From Aporrectodea caliginosa (Eukaryota > Annelida > Clitellata > Crassiclitellata > Lumbricidae), in NCBI GenBank assembly GCA_020284085.1, contig JACEVL010000426.1:299501-363500 (forward strand): a stretch of DNA of 64,000 nucleotides. Reading direction: 5' to 3'. The notes below the pieces were generated by a model that had not been told where the DNA came from, searched no databases, and saw only the letters and a program-made list of their open reading frames with translations. Numbering within the stretch: position 1 is the stretch's first letter; each line of letters begins with the position of its first letter. The translations under genes were made by a program, and so were the position numbers. Shown here in pieces: positions 11,796 through 28,397 of this stretch.

Positions 11796-13237
11796 CTCAA
11801 CTTAGATTTTAAAAAATCACGTAATTGAACGTAGAGTCATAGATCAAGTAATTCGAATTAGAGAAACATGTAATCTCCACTCAAAGATATACATCATTCC
11901 GACCTGTTGTTGTAGAGTTCAGTTGAGACAATTTGAGCGTAGATGTATTTAGCCATGTTTGTTGTGTATCTATTGTAGTAGTAGTATGTGCTGATACATG
12001 CATAGTGATGTAATAGCTTCACTAAAAGTTTAGTTTATTGTTCCAAAAGATCCAGTTGTAGATATTGACATAACTATTTAAGACGAGCAATGACTGTCCC
12101 AGAATTTGCTCCTTCATCAACTGATCCTCGTCGTGGGTCAAAGCCTGACAAACAAACCCTCATTCTCATCGTTACTACATCACAGTAAACCTTCTTTCAT
12201 CCTTTACTTGATTATCGCTTCGCTCACAGCATCACACTCCACCCCTATTCACGGAATCAGCGTCAGTTTGTGTAAAATGTCAGTCAATTATCGTACATGC
12301 TAACTCAAACATTTCCTCGAATTATTTGTTTTGCATAAATAACGTGTTTCATGTATAGATTATCCTAAACTCAGAGGTGCACATGTATAAGCCATCGACT
12401 ATGAGACTTCTCTCTGTGTCTTGACTTGTTTCATTTACTTCAGTGTGTTTTAAAACTCTAATCTGGAAGGATTTGATCTGATTTGATGACATCTGATTTA
12501 TGTTAAGATCACACGATTATGCTAATTTAGCGCGTAGAATCATACTGCGAACCTCATAGTTCACTCATTGCTTTGTGGCGTTGGCATTAATAATTTATCA
12601 AGGCATTGATTTTACTTGTAAAGATTGTCAACTTACAAAAGAACATGTGCTAGACTTGATTCAGACGAACTAGCAAACTATCAAAAACTTTTCAGTTTGC
12701 AATGGATTCAATTATTATAGAATTGTTTTGTTTGTTTTACTTCAGATTCGCCTTAGCGGTTAGTTCTAAGTTGTCAATTATGCCTTTGTAGTAGGAAGGT
12801 ATTCTTGTATGTTGATGGTAATAAAAAGTCAAAAGTTTAATAGACTCGTATTTCTAGTAGGCCTTATTAACACTTTAAAGCGACTAGTATACCAATACAA
12901 CATGTAGTTAAAGTGTTAAAGACCACATCTTCTTCTTACAAGTCCGGATTTGTCCTGAAATATTATACCTGGTATATACTGATGTGCAACGTCATAACGA
13001 TGCATGCCTATTTATACATTTAGCTCTTAGGTATTCTTTGTCGATAGTTGAACGAGTACAATGCCCTGCGGACGAGTATGTATACTTCCACCGATGTAAA
13101 CTCAACGCCTAATCAATATTATTATTATTATACTGAATCCTTTATTTGCACACCAAATAGCTATCATTAATAGGCCTACAGTTGAACTAAGTACAAAATT
13201 TATGGATTCAGAGGTAATCGTAGTCGTAATCGAAACA
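11796..13237. other. 3' flank of the receptor gene
   Basis: Probable 3' UTR followed by unassigned sequence. An AATAAA at 12820-12825 is a possible but distant polyadenylation signal. A 12-bp inverted repeat (TTAACACTTTAA / TTAAAGTGTTAA) lies at about 12867-12919. Part of 12105-12260 resembles 14100-14225 (ctgatcctcgtcgtgggtc, aacaaaccctcattctc), a diverged repeat of unknown kind. Confidence 0.4.
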
Positions 13238-13990
13238 AACTCCAAACATATACGGCTTGATATCCGAATTCTGACTTGGCACCGAAACGGACCAAACACC
13301 CTTCGGACTTGATTTATTAATATAGCGCCGGTGTGTAAGTTGATCTTCCTGTCGTGACTTTTGTGTGGGGTTAAGAAAGTGCGAAGATTTACATTACATT
13401 ACCAATTTCTCTTACAATTTCCATGAACTACACATAAATCTAGAGCTCAACATGAATATAATTTACGCTCATTATGCATATGTTAGTTACTTATTATCAA
13501 TATCAGTATGAATAGGCTATACATTCAGATACACGCACAGGTGTATTAGCCATAGGGCTATTAAGTCTATTAGTTTGCTAAGCCACGAAAACAGCCTCGC
13601 AGCAATCAGGTAATTAAGATAGATAATTACAGCACCATGTTTTCAAAAACAGAAGTCATTGTGAGTTCGGTCTATTAGTTTGCTAAAAAAAACAGTCATA
13701 GACCTAACTCAGAAATGAACTTTTAGTTTGAAAACATGGAGCTGTAATTATCGATCTGAATTACCTGATTGCTGAGGGGCTGTTTCCGTCCTTATTGTTT
13801 TGAGTCGGCGCTGAACAAAGGAAAGGTTTCGATGAAGATGATCAATGCGCATCAACCATTATGAAATCACCAAGAAACTGATCCAAGTGTTTGTCTGTGT
13901 CATTCTATGCGTGGAACTTTGTAAGCACGTGCCCACCTATGCTTGTAGCTTTCTTTGCGTCTGTCTTTCTATCCATGTGTCTTTCTATGT
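13238..13990. repeat. Duplicated flank B with an added inverted arm
   Basis: Partner of 5980-6700. Here a reversed copy of the segment with the ggggctgtt/gtaattatc words (about 13588-13654) stands in front of the forward copy (about 13729-13797), so the two arms of about 65 bases can form a large hairpin. Confidence 0.6.
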
Positions 13991-14380
13991 GTGTATCTCT
14001 TTCTGTGTATATCGTTATGATTATGTGGAAGAATTTGTAGATATTGCAATGGCTCTTTACGGCAGTGCAATGTTGGCCCACCACGAATTGACTCCATCGA
14101 AGAGCCATCGTCGCCTGATCCTCGCCGCGGGTCCACGTCTGACCAACGAACCCTCATCCTCATTACCTTGTTTCGTCCCTTAGTCGCTGCGTCACTTTGT
14201 TCACCGTGTCACCCCCTTCCATATATCTGGGGAGCCATTGCTGTTACATGCAGTCTATTTTTATTTTTCAACATGAACTTTGAACTTCAGACGTTCTAAC
14301 TAATCTCTAGAAACTGTATGTTAGCAATACTTGAAGCTGTTCAATTGTATTATTTAGATTATTTAATAAAATCTAATAAC
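13991..14380. other. Diverged repeat of 12105-12260
   Basis: 14100-14225 shares cctgatcctcg.cg.gggtc, caa.gaaccctcat.ctcatta and cttc..tcacc words with the receptor 3' flank. No coding frame is shared. Type unknown. Confidence 0.4.
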
Positions 14381-14692
14381 CGTAATCGTAATCGTAATCG
14401 TAATCGTAATCTCCAAACTTCTAAAGCGCCACTCGAAAGCCAAGCGCAGGGCACCAGCTTATTCACGAGCGCTGCGTCTAATCAGAGGGGTTGTCCAAAA
14501 GGGTAGTCCGAGGAGGTCCGAGTCCGGTTTCCAGGGATCAGAGAGGGCACAGCAGATGTTAAGGCGGGTGTCTTTTAGGTCGAGGATTGGAAGGTACAGG
14601 ATCAGATGAGTCAGGATAAGAGTTCTTGAAAAGCAGAGACTTTAGTTTCGAGTGGAAAGCCTTGGGGGTGATGGATAGAGGAGCCTGGTTCA
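14381..14692 (-). mobile_element. 5'-truncated LINE 3' end
   Basis: Begins with (CGTAAT)n, which is the 3' tail of the reversed element, then gcgccactcg, ccagcttattcac. Further in, the complement of an FHSKLKSLLF-like coding end can be read (agcagagactttagtttcgagtggaaa). Same family as 62740-63714. Five tail repeats are still intact, so it is fairly young. Confidence 0.65.
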
Positions 14693-14999
14693 TATCTTGT
14701 CATAAATTTAGAGTTTTGTCCTCAAACTGTGTCATAAGTTTCGATTAGTTAGTAAGACGTTTGACAAAGTCACAACTATCAGACGATGTCAACACCTAAC
14801 AGTACAAAACCGTTATTGCATAGAATAGTTTTCAATCGCTTAAGGAAAAGGGCAATGAAAAGACCAAATACCTCATGTCACAGGTGGCTGTGTTGTACAC
14901 TTACTGTGAAAGTTCTATAAGTCAAGTGGGACGACAAGTCCACCTTTCGTTATTGAGTGAATTCGTCTGCGGCTATGCCTGAATGAAGCTGAGATATAT

Positions 15000-15219
15000 G
15001 GGGCGCGGCGGTGTAGGGGTATGTCCGGTGCCTTGCAGCCGGAGGGTTGCGGGTTCGAATCCACCTCAAGCCGCCGCGTTGGGACCCTGGGAAAGTCCTT
15101 CACTCGCAATTGCTCATGCGCTTCGGCGTGAAACTCCGATTCAGTGTCCGCACTGTAGTCGGGAGCGCCTCTGAGTAGAAATCTTGAAGGGGCGCTATAA
15201 CAAGTGCTGTATACATACA
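15000..15219 (+). mobile_element. tRNA-derived SINE, family B
   Basis: Starts ggggcgcggcggtgtagggg (A-box-like), followed by a perfect B box GGGTTCGAATCC near 15050, a tRNA-unrelated body (gggaccctgg, tcactcgcaattgctcatgcg) and a 3' end gagcgcctctga...ggggcgctataacaagtg. Other copies at 24691-24932 and 36624-36867. Confidence 0.85.
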
Positions 15220-15700
15220 TATAACTCACGATGAAGCACAGCCTGTAAGATAATTACGCATAATTATGAAGATCTTAAACTTAGTAAGTAAGTAGGTATA
15301 TGCTTTAATATAACCAATGCGTATACGCAAGGCATGTTGCTTCTGCAGCATATACCAGCTAAGTTCTCAACATGATACAAATTACAGCGCAGTAGAGTCT
15401 GTCATCTGGTTGACTAAAGCTACGAGTAAGTTGTATTAAAATGACTGTAGGCCGATGTACTAACTTTAAAAGAGAACGACGTGTTTGTTCATAACCCTTA
15501 TCTGATCTGAATATTGAACTCATTACTGTTTGATATTGTTGTGCCATCAGTTGATGCCTTGCTCATCAGAAACCAGCGCGATAGAAGCCACTAATTACAA
15601 CTACAATAATAGTGAACCAGTTGACGTTGATAAGATCCGATGGTCGTCGTCCCAATGGAGCAATCATTATACCTTTTGAGTCGGGTTAATGGCTGAACTA
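15220..15700. other. No feature recognised
   Basis: Unique-looking sequence; homology with the array flank resumes at about 15701. Confidence 0.35.
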
Positions 15701-16500
15701 GGATGCAACAGTAATCAAAACTCTGAGAGACTGATGACGATCTAAAATTGCCGAGGTCGCATCGTGCAAGATGGACAAATATATACTGTTATCCCATCAT
15801 CACCACAGTGGTTAGATTCAGCAAGATCCAGCCGGATCTGATATCCGGAATCCTAGATTTGATACCCGCCACCTGAACTGTGAGATTCGCCGCCTATGGG
15901 AGGTGACCCGTCGCCCAAATGTTTTTCTGGTTATAAAAATCGATCATATGTAATTATGTGTAGTGTTTTACACATTTTATGCGTTTTCCGAATAGCGAAT
16001 AGCGAGTATACAATACAACTGATCTTTGATATCGCCCTTCTTACTAGAGTTGCCCCAAGCTCAGAAGTGCACACGCCTCGGCGACGAAGAAGCAATTATA
16101 TTGATTATTATGCGCGAAGAACTTGCTCAAGGTCCCTACGCGGCGGCTTGAGGTGGATTCGAACCTGCAACCGTCCGTTATAAATTCTTCAGATAGGCTT
16201 GGGTTTGCAAAAACTTTGGAGATCCGCCACCTCTAGATGAGATATTTAACCACTGCAAACTCACCTTTGTATAAACTACGAACATTGCAGCTTTATAAAG
16301 AAAGATTTGATCATTGTTAAACGAAAGTTTCTGAAAACAGAAGACTTAATTCCATTTTCAATGCCTATCTGTAACTATTCAGCGATTCAACAGTATTGCT
16401 TTGAACTGCGCTTTTATAGATATAAGCAAGGATCAGCCATGCCAGATGTCAAAGTATCTGAAAATATTGCATTAACTTTACGCTTAGGCTAAAGCCTTAG
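15701..16500 (+). repeat. Array flank leading to copy 2
   Basis: Matches the blocks at 25130-25800, 37065-37740, 44695-45250, 54275-54500/55376-55760 and 61700-62350 (gatgcaacagtaatcaaaactctgagag, gaggtcgcatcgtgcaagatgg, cagccggatctgatatccgg). 16545-16745 adds four loosely repeated words of the type aaaaggaagcatgtcca. Confidence 0.6.
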
Positions 16501-16805
16501 AATATAAACTTTTCGGCAAATGGTAGTAGTAGTAGTCTACCCTGCCATGGCAAAAGGAAGCAAGTCCAGTTTAAGGTTAAAATGACATATCGGTATCATT
16601 TTGGTTCAAGAAGCAAGTCCAACACAATCGTCTATATAAATAGTTATTATTGCATGTGGTTCTGGCGGAAAAGCAGAGGCAGAAAGAAGCATGTCCAAGT
16701 AGTACTGGAAAATTCCAAGGCAAAAGGAAGCATGTCCAACTATCAACTGTTTGCGTAAATTCAGACCGATGGGTGATGCCTGAGTTGTTTTTCGCATTTT
16801 TCTCG

Positions 16806-16807
<2 letters not shown>

Positions 16808-16875
<68 letters not shown>

Positions 16876-16882
16876 CAGCAGC

Positions 16883-16971
<89 letters not shown>

Positions 16972-17062
16972 CAGTAGCAGTAGCAGTAGCAGTAGCAGTA
17001 GCAGTAGCAGTAGCAGTAGCAGTAGCAGTAGCAGTAGTGGTGGTGGCGGCGGTGGTGGTGAT
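16808..17062. repeat. (AGT)n/(AGC)n microsatellite upstream of copy 2
   Basis: About 255 bases of AGT, ending in AGTAGC and GGT variants. The poly-Val/Ala frame across it is not a protein. Shorter or longer versions occur at the same relative place before the other copies. Confidence 0.96.
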
Positions 17063-17193
17063 TGTAGGGCCTAGTGTTAACAGTTGTAGTAATACAAATA
17101 AACTTTTTGCCTTGTTAAAGCGCGCTATAAATTTCTAATTGTATTGTATTGGATTAATGAATTCTAAGACAGTGTAGGACATCGTCCATTGTG

Positions 17194-17201
17194 TGACGTC
17201 A
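17194..17201 (+). promoter_or_regulatory. CRE palindrome upstream of copy 2
   Basis: TGACGTCA 113 bases before the start codon, followed by cagtatatttt and a gacgtcatt/gacgccatt motif. The same block precedes copies 4, 5 and 6; a CREB/ATF-type site in a core promoter is inferred from conservation among paralogues only. Confidence 0.55.
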
Positions 17202-17313
17202 CAGTATATTTTCTGGACGTCATTATTAATTTGACGCCATTATCATTATCATTACTATTTCAGACTAACTACAAGTTCATTCTTATGCTACTCCTAATAC
17301 CTTCCTTCATACC

Positions 17314-22055
<4,742 letters not shown>

Positions 22056-22304
22056 ACCACTCGAAAGGATGTTAACGATGGAGACAATCTGTATTAAATG
22101 GTTTCGATATCTTTTGGAATGGGTGGTGCCATGGCTACTAATATCTGGAGTTTTAAATAACTGAACTGCGTTTGAAGACCTCATATATTATGCGATTTGC
22201 TATACATCGAGAATTTCGTTTGCATGAATCTGGCTGCCTGTAAAAATTGTTCTTCCTTGGTTTGTGATAAAAATAATTCTTCCTTGATTTGTGCTTTTTA
22301 TTTT

Positions 22305-22310
22305 AATAAA
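22305..22310 (+). promoter_or_regulatory. Polyadenylation signal AATAAA of copy 2
   Basis: Conserved position about 250 bases after the stop codon, as in the sister copies. Confidence 0.6.
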
Positions 22311-22691
22311 TTCTGCTCTTCTATTGACATGTAGTCAAAAAAGGACGATAAGCTACAACTGCAATCGAGGACAAAGGTCGAATTAATTTCTTTAATTAAG
22401 CGTTTCAGTTATTCACACAAGGTCGAAGGGGATTTGTCGAGGTGCAGACCTCTGACACGTTTCTCCTTCCCATCGCACTGCCTCGTCCCTCAAAGGACCC
22501 TGCACTCTTGTGGGCAACTGATGCCTCGCACATCCTGCATAATATGGTCCTGCATGACTGGTACAGAACGATCCAAAACTCACCGCTATTACGTAAACGT
22601 CGTTTTCTAGGAACTTTCCGGTATTTTTTAAGCAATATTCGATATATAGGCCTATACACAACAATTCACGATGATATCAGAAACTGTGGGC

Positions 22692-22878
22692 ACAACAGTT
22701 TGCAATGTGTTCTCAAACTGCGTGTATGTAGGCCTACGAAACAAAATCTGCCTCTGCCTTTCAGTTTTACGCATTTCGAAAGATGTAGATCTAGATCATC
22801 AGTTTAACATGTGGATAAAATATCACAAACACCCATTTCTGCGATATCTGTGTCCGCCAATGGAAGCCTCTAATGATC
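22692..22878 (+). pseudogene. Ectopic exon-4 fragment behind copy 2
   Basis: Carries the equivalent of SNCVYVGLRNK...CLSVLRISKDVD...NMWIKYH...SANGSL from the propeller exon, with small indels (a gttctcaa expansion, a duplicated tagatc). It has no acceptor, no other exons and no full frame. Relatives lie at 34546-35077 and 44092-44265, always in the same flank position; none lies behind copies 1, 5 and 6. Confidence 0.75.
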
Positions 22879-23351
22879 CTTTCGTACAGTATTATGCTTT
22901 CGTTAGGAAGCGTGAGCATCAAGACTTAATGTTCTCGCACTGCTCAGTGCATGGCAATGCGCCGAACGGTCAAGCTTTGTTGAGCAAACCTCTTCAACGA
23001 TGTTTTCGATCATCGACCGTCTGGACGAGATGGTTCCCGCTAGAGCCCGGCGCCGGCCGCGCCGCGCCGCCGTCGCCGACTTTTCTTGGGCTCCGCCGCC
23101 GCCGATTTTGTGGATCGGCGCGCCGCCGCCGCCGCCGCCGATAATTCCTCGCGCCGCCGATGCCACGCTGATGTGTTTAATTGCTTTGTTGCATTTCTCA
23201 TGTCTTCCATAATTTCACGATAAAATTGCTGCTTCACTGGGTAATAGAAGTAGACACAGCCAGACAGATAGGCAGGGACGATGATAGACAGAAACAGCCA
23301 GACATATAGAGACAGAGAGGCACAGACAGACACACAGGCGGACAGGAAGAC

Positions 23352-23464
23352 ATAGGCCTGGGGTGAACCGCCCCCGCGCCCTTCCTGGTTGTATGCCGGC
23401 GCCCCTCAAGACCAGAGTTATCCGTCATGTCAACTTGATTTTTTTAATGAAATAAACGAATATG

Positions 23465-23528
<64 letters not shown>

Positions 23529-23560
23529 AATGATGCTGCTGATGATGATGATGATGCGGT
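23352..23560 (+). mobile_element. SINE family D fragment with (ATG)n tail
   Basis: Body cctggggtgaaccgcccccg, tgtatgccggcgcccctcaa, then aataaacgaa and about 95 bases of ATG repeat (23466-23560). A reversed relative lies at 32048-32170. The 5' tRNA-like head is not clearly visible. Confidence 0.55.
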
Positions 23561-23707
23561 ACGGGACTGGCATGGCCGAGGTTTAGTTCATTTCTTAACC
23601 CAAACAATGTGCTTCCCAAAGTATTGCTGTTCTTTCTATCTTAAGGTGTATAAGTAGGGTGGGGCTGGGTGAAATAGACAGATAGCATCAACAGGCCACG
23701 GAAGATT

Positions 23708-24003
23708 GGCATGACTGGCTTAGGGTAATGGTAACACTATGGCACGAAGCACAGAAGATCAGCATGGACGCGGGTTCGATTCCAGCTACCCTCCCAAAGG
23801 TCGACTCCGCCTTTCATTCGCCAGGTGGCGTTCGTAAAACGCGCAGTAGGACGTGGTGGGCGCCTTGCATGGCTGCAAAACAAATTCGACTCACGAAATA
23901 ACTTGTGCTCATCCTTTCATACTAGGAATTGTAATCATACTGCGCTGTGTCTGTTTGAAATAATAAACGAAGAATATTGTTGTCATCATCATCGTCGTCG
24001 TCG

Positions 24004-24036
<33 letters not shown>
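23708..24036 (+). mobile_element. tRNA-derived SINE, family C
   Basis: Head gcttagggtaatggtaacac (A-box-like) and perfect B box GGTTCGATTCC near 23775, then a body and a 3' tail aataaacgaagaat followed by (ATC)n. Lies inside the hAT element. Copies at 35642-35970 and, reversed, about 31390-31580. Confidence 0.8.
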
Positions 24037-24519
24037 CCTGTTAATTGAGTTCTGGTCAGTAATTCGTTTACCAAAGGCTTATGGCGATCTGGGAAATTTA
24101 ACGTTTTCTAGTTTTTATATTAATTTAACTAAATGTCAAATTCAAACACGACTCAAACTACATCTTAACTACGAGTGACAGCATGTGCTTAAATCAGCAC
24201 TGAAGTAATAAAGCAATTTGTTCAGATGACAGCTGGAAAATGCTACCATTACAGTGTGGAAATTCAAATATTTTTAGATGTTTTGACCCCCTCATAAACT
24301 TCTGGATCCGTCACTGGCGCCGAACACGCCGCGCCGCCGCCGATTTTTGTTGGTCGGCGCGCGCGCCGCCGCCGACCAAAAATGACCGGCGCGCCGCCGC
24401 CGACACTATGAAGTCGGCGCAGAGCTCTAGTTCCCGCACTCTGGCACGACGAGACGGGCATACCATGGTACACTGAGCACCGTATCTTCCCTATACATCA
24501 GGTTGCCATCCAGCCAAGG

Positions 24520-24690
24520 ATCCTGAGTGGCCGAGTGGGTTTGGTTCCCGCTCGTCACGCCGGCGCCCCGGGTTCGCTTCCCGGTCGGGTCGGTTTATCA
24601 GAGATTAATGTCTCGGATCTTTACTGCGGGTGGCTCGGTCGCATTATAAACGATGAGTACAATACAACACACAACACAACACAATATACT
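24520..24690 (+). mobile_element. tRNA-derived SINE, family A
   Basis: GTGGCCGAGTGGG resembles the A box of a Leu/Ser tRNA, with cgccccGGGTTCGCTTCCCGG as B box; body ends cggtcgcattataaacgatgagtacaatacaacac. It directly abuts a family B SINE. Confidence 0.75.
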
Positions 24691-24932
24691 GGGGCGCAGT
24701 GGTATAGGGGTATGTTCGGTGCCTTGCAGCCGTAGGGTTGCGGGTTCGAATCCACCTCAAAGCCGTCGCGTAGGGACCCTGGGCAAGTCCTTCACTCGCA
24801 ATTGCTCATGCGCTTCGGCGTGAAACTCCGATTCAGCGTTCGCGCAGTAGTCAGGAGCGCCTCTGAATGGGAAATCTGGTAGGGGCGCTATAACAAGTGT
24901 TCAAATACAATACAATACAATACAATACAATA
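24691..24932 (+). mobile_element. tRNA-derived SINE, family B
   Basis: ggggcgcagtggtatagggg head, perfect B box GGGTTCGAATCC, 3' end caggagcgcctctgaatggg...ggggcgctataacaagtgttc and (AATAC)n tail. The 3' end matches that of the LINE at 40908-41336. Confidence 0.88.
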
Positions 24933-25805
24933 CATTAAAACAGGTAGGCCTATTAAACACACAGAGGGTTCAAGAAACATTTCCAACTAAACTTATTTTA
25001 CAAGCTTTAGATAGCCATGTGAAACGCCTCTGTGATGAATACAAAAGGCGCTATATAAAAGCAGGACACACCCATAGGCCTACCTACATACACAAATGAA
25101 AGTAGTGATTTTAGAGACGTAATGTGGTGCGAATTGTAGGATGTAACAGTAATCGAAACTCTGAGAGACTGATACCGATCTAAAACCGCCGAGGTCGCAT
25201 CGTGCTAGATGGCAATTAGGCCTATCCTATCATCACTAGGCCTATATGCATGGTGGTTAATTCAGCCGGATCTGATATCCGGAACCCCAGATTTGCGATC
25301 CACAGCCTGAACTGTGAGATCCGCCACAACGGTGGTGACCCGTCACCCAAATATATTTTGGTTGCAATAATCGATTATAAGTACACATTTACACATTTTA
25401 TGTGTTTTCAAAATAGTGAATAGCGAATGATCGGTATAAATTCTTCAGATGCTTGGGCTTGGGTTTTAGATTTGCAAACACTAGTTGAGATCCGCCATCT
25501 CTGGATGAACTAGGCCTATTTAACCACTGGATCACACAGATTTCTACAAGTGTCATTCGAAACTCACCGTCCAATAAACTACGAACATTTCAAATCCATA
25601 AAAAAAGATTTCAATGGTCATTGTTAAACGCAAGTTCTCGAAGTCAGAAAACTTCATTCCAGTTTCAACGCCTCTCTGTAGCTATTGAGCGCTTCAACAC
25701 AATTGCTTTGAACGGCGCATTCATAGATATAAGCAAGAAATAGCCATGACAGTTGTGAAAGTGTCAAAGTATCTGAAAATATTACATTAACTTTACGCTG
25801 GTAAA

Positions 25806-25885
25806 TGTCAGTAGTAGTAGTAGTGGTGGTAGTGGTGGTGGTGATGGTGGTGGTGGTGTTGTTGGTGGTAGTAGTAGTAGGGGCT
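25806..25885. repeat. (AGT)/(GGT) repeat
   Basis: Short imperfect trinucleotide tract at the place where copies 2 and 5 have long AGT arrays; the front exons of copy 3 that should follow are missing. Confidence 0.85.
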
Positions 25886-26838
25886 AGTAGTTATAGTAGC
25901 AGTAATAGAAATAAAAATTTAAAAGATAAAGTGAGGATGGATAAAACAATGACTGTAATAATAATTGGTATCTATTACTTTATAAACAGTATAATCTAAT
26001 AATGTATTAAACGGTAGTAACAATTATAATAGGCCTACTAATTAATATCTCCAGCAAATTAAGACGGTGAAAAAGAGAACAAGGAAAAGAAGAATAAGTA
26101 TATGTTTTCTGAGCTAATTTTTCAGGGCTTCGCACGGTTTATCTCTGCCTTTAGCCTATATGATAATCGTTCTTGCTTGATTTGCGTGGTTAACTTTGTC
26201 TGCTTTGACCGGAAGTCACCGGGTGTATTTGAATTTGCTCTATCCTATATATCGTTCCCGCAATACTTTAAAATGTAAAATGTAAACGTTCCCGTTTTCA
26301 ATAGCGACAGAATAATGCCCTAGACTTAATTAATTTTATCAATGAATTGATCTGATGAGTGCCAACCCTTCTATCTGCACCCATCCGTTCGCGATTCTCT
26401 CTTAAAGAGAGTTCCAGGCTTAGGACTGGCTCTGATATCCACATGTGGTATCAAAGGCGGCGATGCCGCCCACGTTTCACCAGCTTTTTCAGGGGTTCTT
26501 GCTGAGCCGTCCACCTCGCGTAGCGCCCTACAGTGGTACTTCAGCCAAGACACTTCACCACTGATGGTATAGCGGCAGGCTATCCCCTACTGACTGTTGC
26601 CATGAATTTTATATAAGATATCATAATGTTCGAAGATCACTGAATGGTTTAATTATGGTAGAATTGTGACGTGATTCTTATTTTGAAATCGAACAAGGTG
26701 ATTATGACGTCACTGGAAACGTTGCTAGGCTATTTCCTCGATTGACCAATTATACGGCGGAGAAGTCCAACAGAAAGCTTATAAGTCGCGACGCTTTGCC
26801 TGTATATTCGATCAGATATCTCGTGATCGCCCTTAACT

Positions 26839-26932
26839 CAGGGACTTGACGTCCCTGGGAACTCCTAATACCTGCCAGGGACCCGATCTAGGGTCGTTAT
26901 ATCCCGAGGCATCGGGATAACGACCCTAGATC
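26839..26932. other. Hairpin pair in tandem unit 1
   Basis: 26839-26857 folds as CAGGGAC-ttgac-GTCCCTG. 26885-26932 is a long inverted repeat: GATCTAGGGTCGTTAT pairs with ATAACGACCCTAGATC, and the inner CCCGA pairs with TCGGG. Confidence 0.8.
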
Positions 26933-27201
26933 TACGTACGTCGGGTTGCCTATATTGGCAGTTCGTTTGTCGGTCATATCGAGTGTCACTTGTTCGAGTC
27001 TCCAAGTAAGTAAGAAAACTTGTGATTCTGAGCTACGAGATTTCATTTATGACGATCATCCTCAACAGAAATTATTTCGTGAGTGAAATCCCGCCTGAGC
27101 CAAAGACTATATTTATTCGTTTCAAATATAAATGTAAAGTTCTTAACATTTCAAGCGCTGCGCAAATACCTCGTCGTCAGGATGTGCAGCAGTGTTCTAG
27201 G

Positions 27202-27487
27202 TAGAGGTCTGCGGGTAGAGCATTTTTGCTACCCAACCCGTACCCGTAACACAGGACCGTTACCCGTACCCGTACCCGACCCGTACTCAAAATTACTACC
27301 CAACCCGACCCGTACCCGCGGGTATACCCGTACCCGTAACCACCACGTAATTAATAAGGACTTCCTATGATCTCAGTCCCTACCAGTCCAATGGTCTTAC
27401 ATAGCACGTGGTAAGCTTAGTAATAATAATGGTCTGACGATTACAGTGATGATCACAGCAATAATAATGTTGATGATGATGATGATG

Positions 27488-27532
<45 letters not shown>

Positions 27533-28397
27533 TTATAATAATAAAAATTATAATAGTAATAATAATAACTTGTTTTCGGGGCTACCCGCAGGAGACAGCA
27601 CAGCACGCCTCTTTCAGCGTCTTTCAATTTGCACACAACGGTTCAAATGTTGCTTTTCGTTGCACGTTTGCACATTTGACTGGTGAAAATGACCTTTAAC
27701 TCCAGAACGACCAAACTCTTCGGATAGTTTCTTAGAGCCTTGGGGATTACACTCGCCTCGGGCGATTTAAAAATATAATAATAATAACTTTTATGCAGCC
27801 AGCCATAACACGGCAGTTTGCAACAAAATACCGCTTAGTTGAATAGTCTTAAGTATTTCTCAGAGGAAAGGCGTGATAGACTTGGTGTTTCAACTATGCC
27901 TAGACTCAACTACTGTAACTGCAACAACCTGTTTTAAAAACACGACTGCTGGACTGTTAAGCTTGGCGTCAGCGACCTCCCGACACAGGCTGCCGGGACT
28001 GACACTAAGATGATACATATGTAAAAACCATACGATCGGATTGTGCTAATGGAAAAAAGCTATTTTGTAACTGTACACTGAGCATCTATAAATGAATGTC
28101 AAGCTTACTAAGGCGCACGGACATAGGTTAACACAAGGATATGGTACTTAGACAGGATACCGCTAGTTATAGTAAGTCCCTGACGGTGCAAGACTCACAA
28201 TTACATCATTTACATGTAGCCCAAAACTTCAGTTCGTTACGGGTAAAACCGGGTATACCCGTACCCGTAATGCTCCTACTCGTACCCGACCCGACCCGTG
28301 AAATGTCTACCCGATCCGAATGTGCCCGACCCGCGGGTCGGGTCGGGTCAGCGGTGCGGGTAATACCTCGTCGTACGGGTATACCAGAAGACCCCTA
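27202..28397. mobile_element. hAT-type element with CCCGTA-rich ends
   Basis: 1196 bp from TAGAGGTCTGCGGGTA to TACCAGAAGACCCCTA, flanked by gttctagg at 27194-27201 and 28398-28405; unit 2 shows the empty site near 29997. Subterminal repeats are of the type ACCCGTACCCGTA and GGGTCGGGTCGGG. It contains an (AAT)n microsatellite at about 27474-27570. No transposase seen. Confidence 0.88.

Larger units (their letters stand above)
23041..24429 (+). mobile_element. hAT-type element with GCC-rich ends
   Basis: 1389 bp from TAGAGCCCGGCGCCGGCC to GGCGCAGAGCTCTA, flanked by gttcccgc at 23033-23040 and 24430-24437. Both ends carry dozens of GCCGCCGCCGA(T/C)-type subterminal repeats. The centre has been filled with two SINEs and ATG/ATC microsatellites. 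A second, reversed member at 30814-32451 has its own 8-bp duplication, which proves mobility; a third, damaged on the left, is at 35239-36364. Confidence 0.85.
23346..26050 (+). repeat. Segmental duplicate, left copy (partner 35285-37990)
   Basis: About 2.7 kb nearly identical to the partner, offset about 11.93 kb; a 117-codon open stretch at 23825-24178 is the same residue for residue in both. Differences are mostly small indels near 24238 and in the GC-rich repeat. Indicates a recent duplication or conversion of the region behind copies 2 and 3. Confidence 0.85.

Noticed and set aside
15000..15075. tRNA gene
   Set aside because: A and B boxes are present, also at 23708, 24520, 24691 and 56290, but the sequences do not fold into a complete cloverleaf by eye and are followed by SINE bodies and tails.
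16650..17138. 162-codon frame with poly-Val/Ala
   Set aside because: Translation of an AGT/AGC microsatellite; no start context, no splice logic, not kept in other copies.
23825..24178. 117-codon frame, identical again at 35759-36112
   Set aside because: Lies in a SINE body and its ATC tail (His run); identity reflects segmental duplication, not protein conservation.
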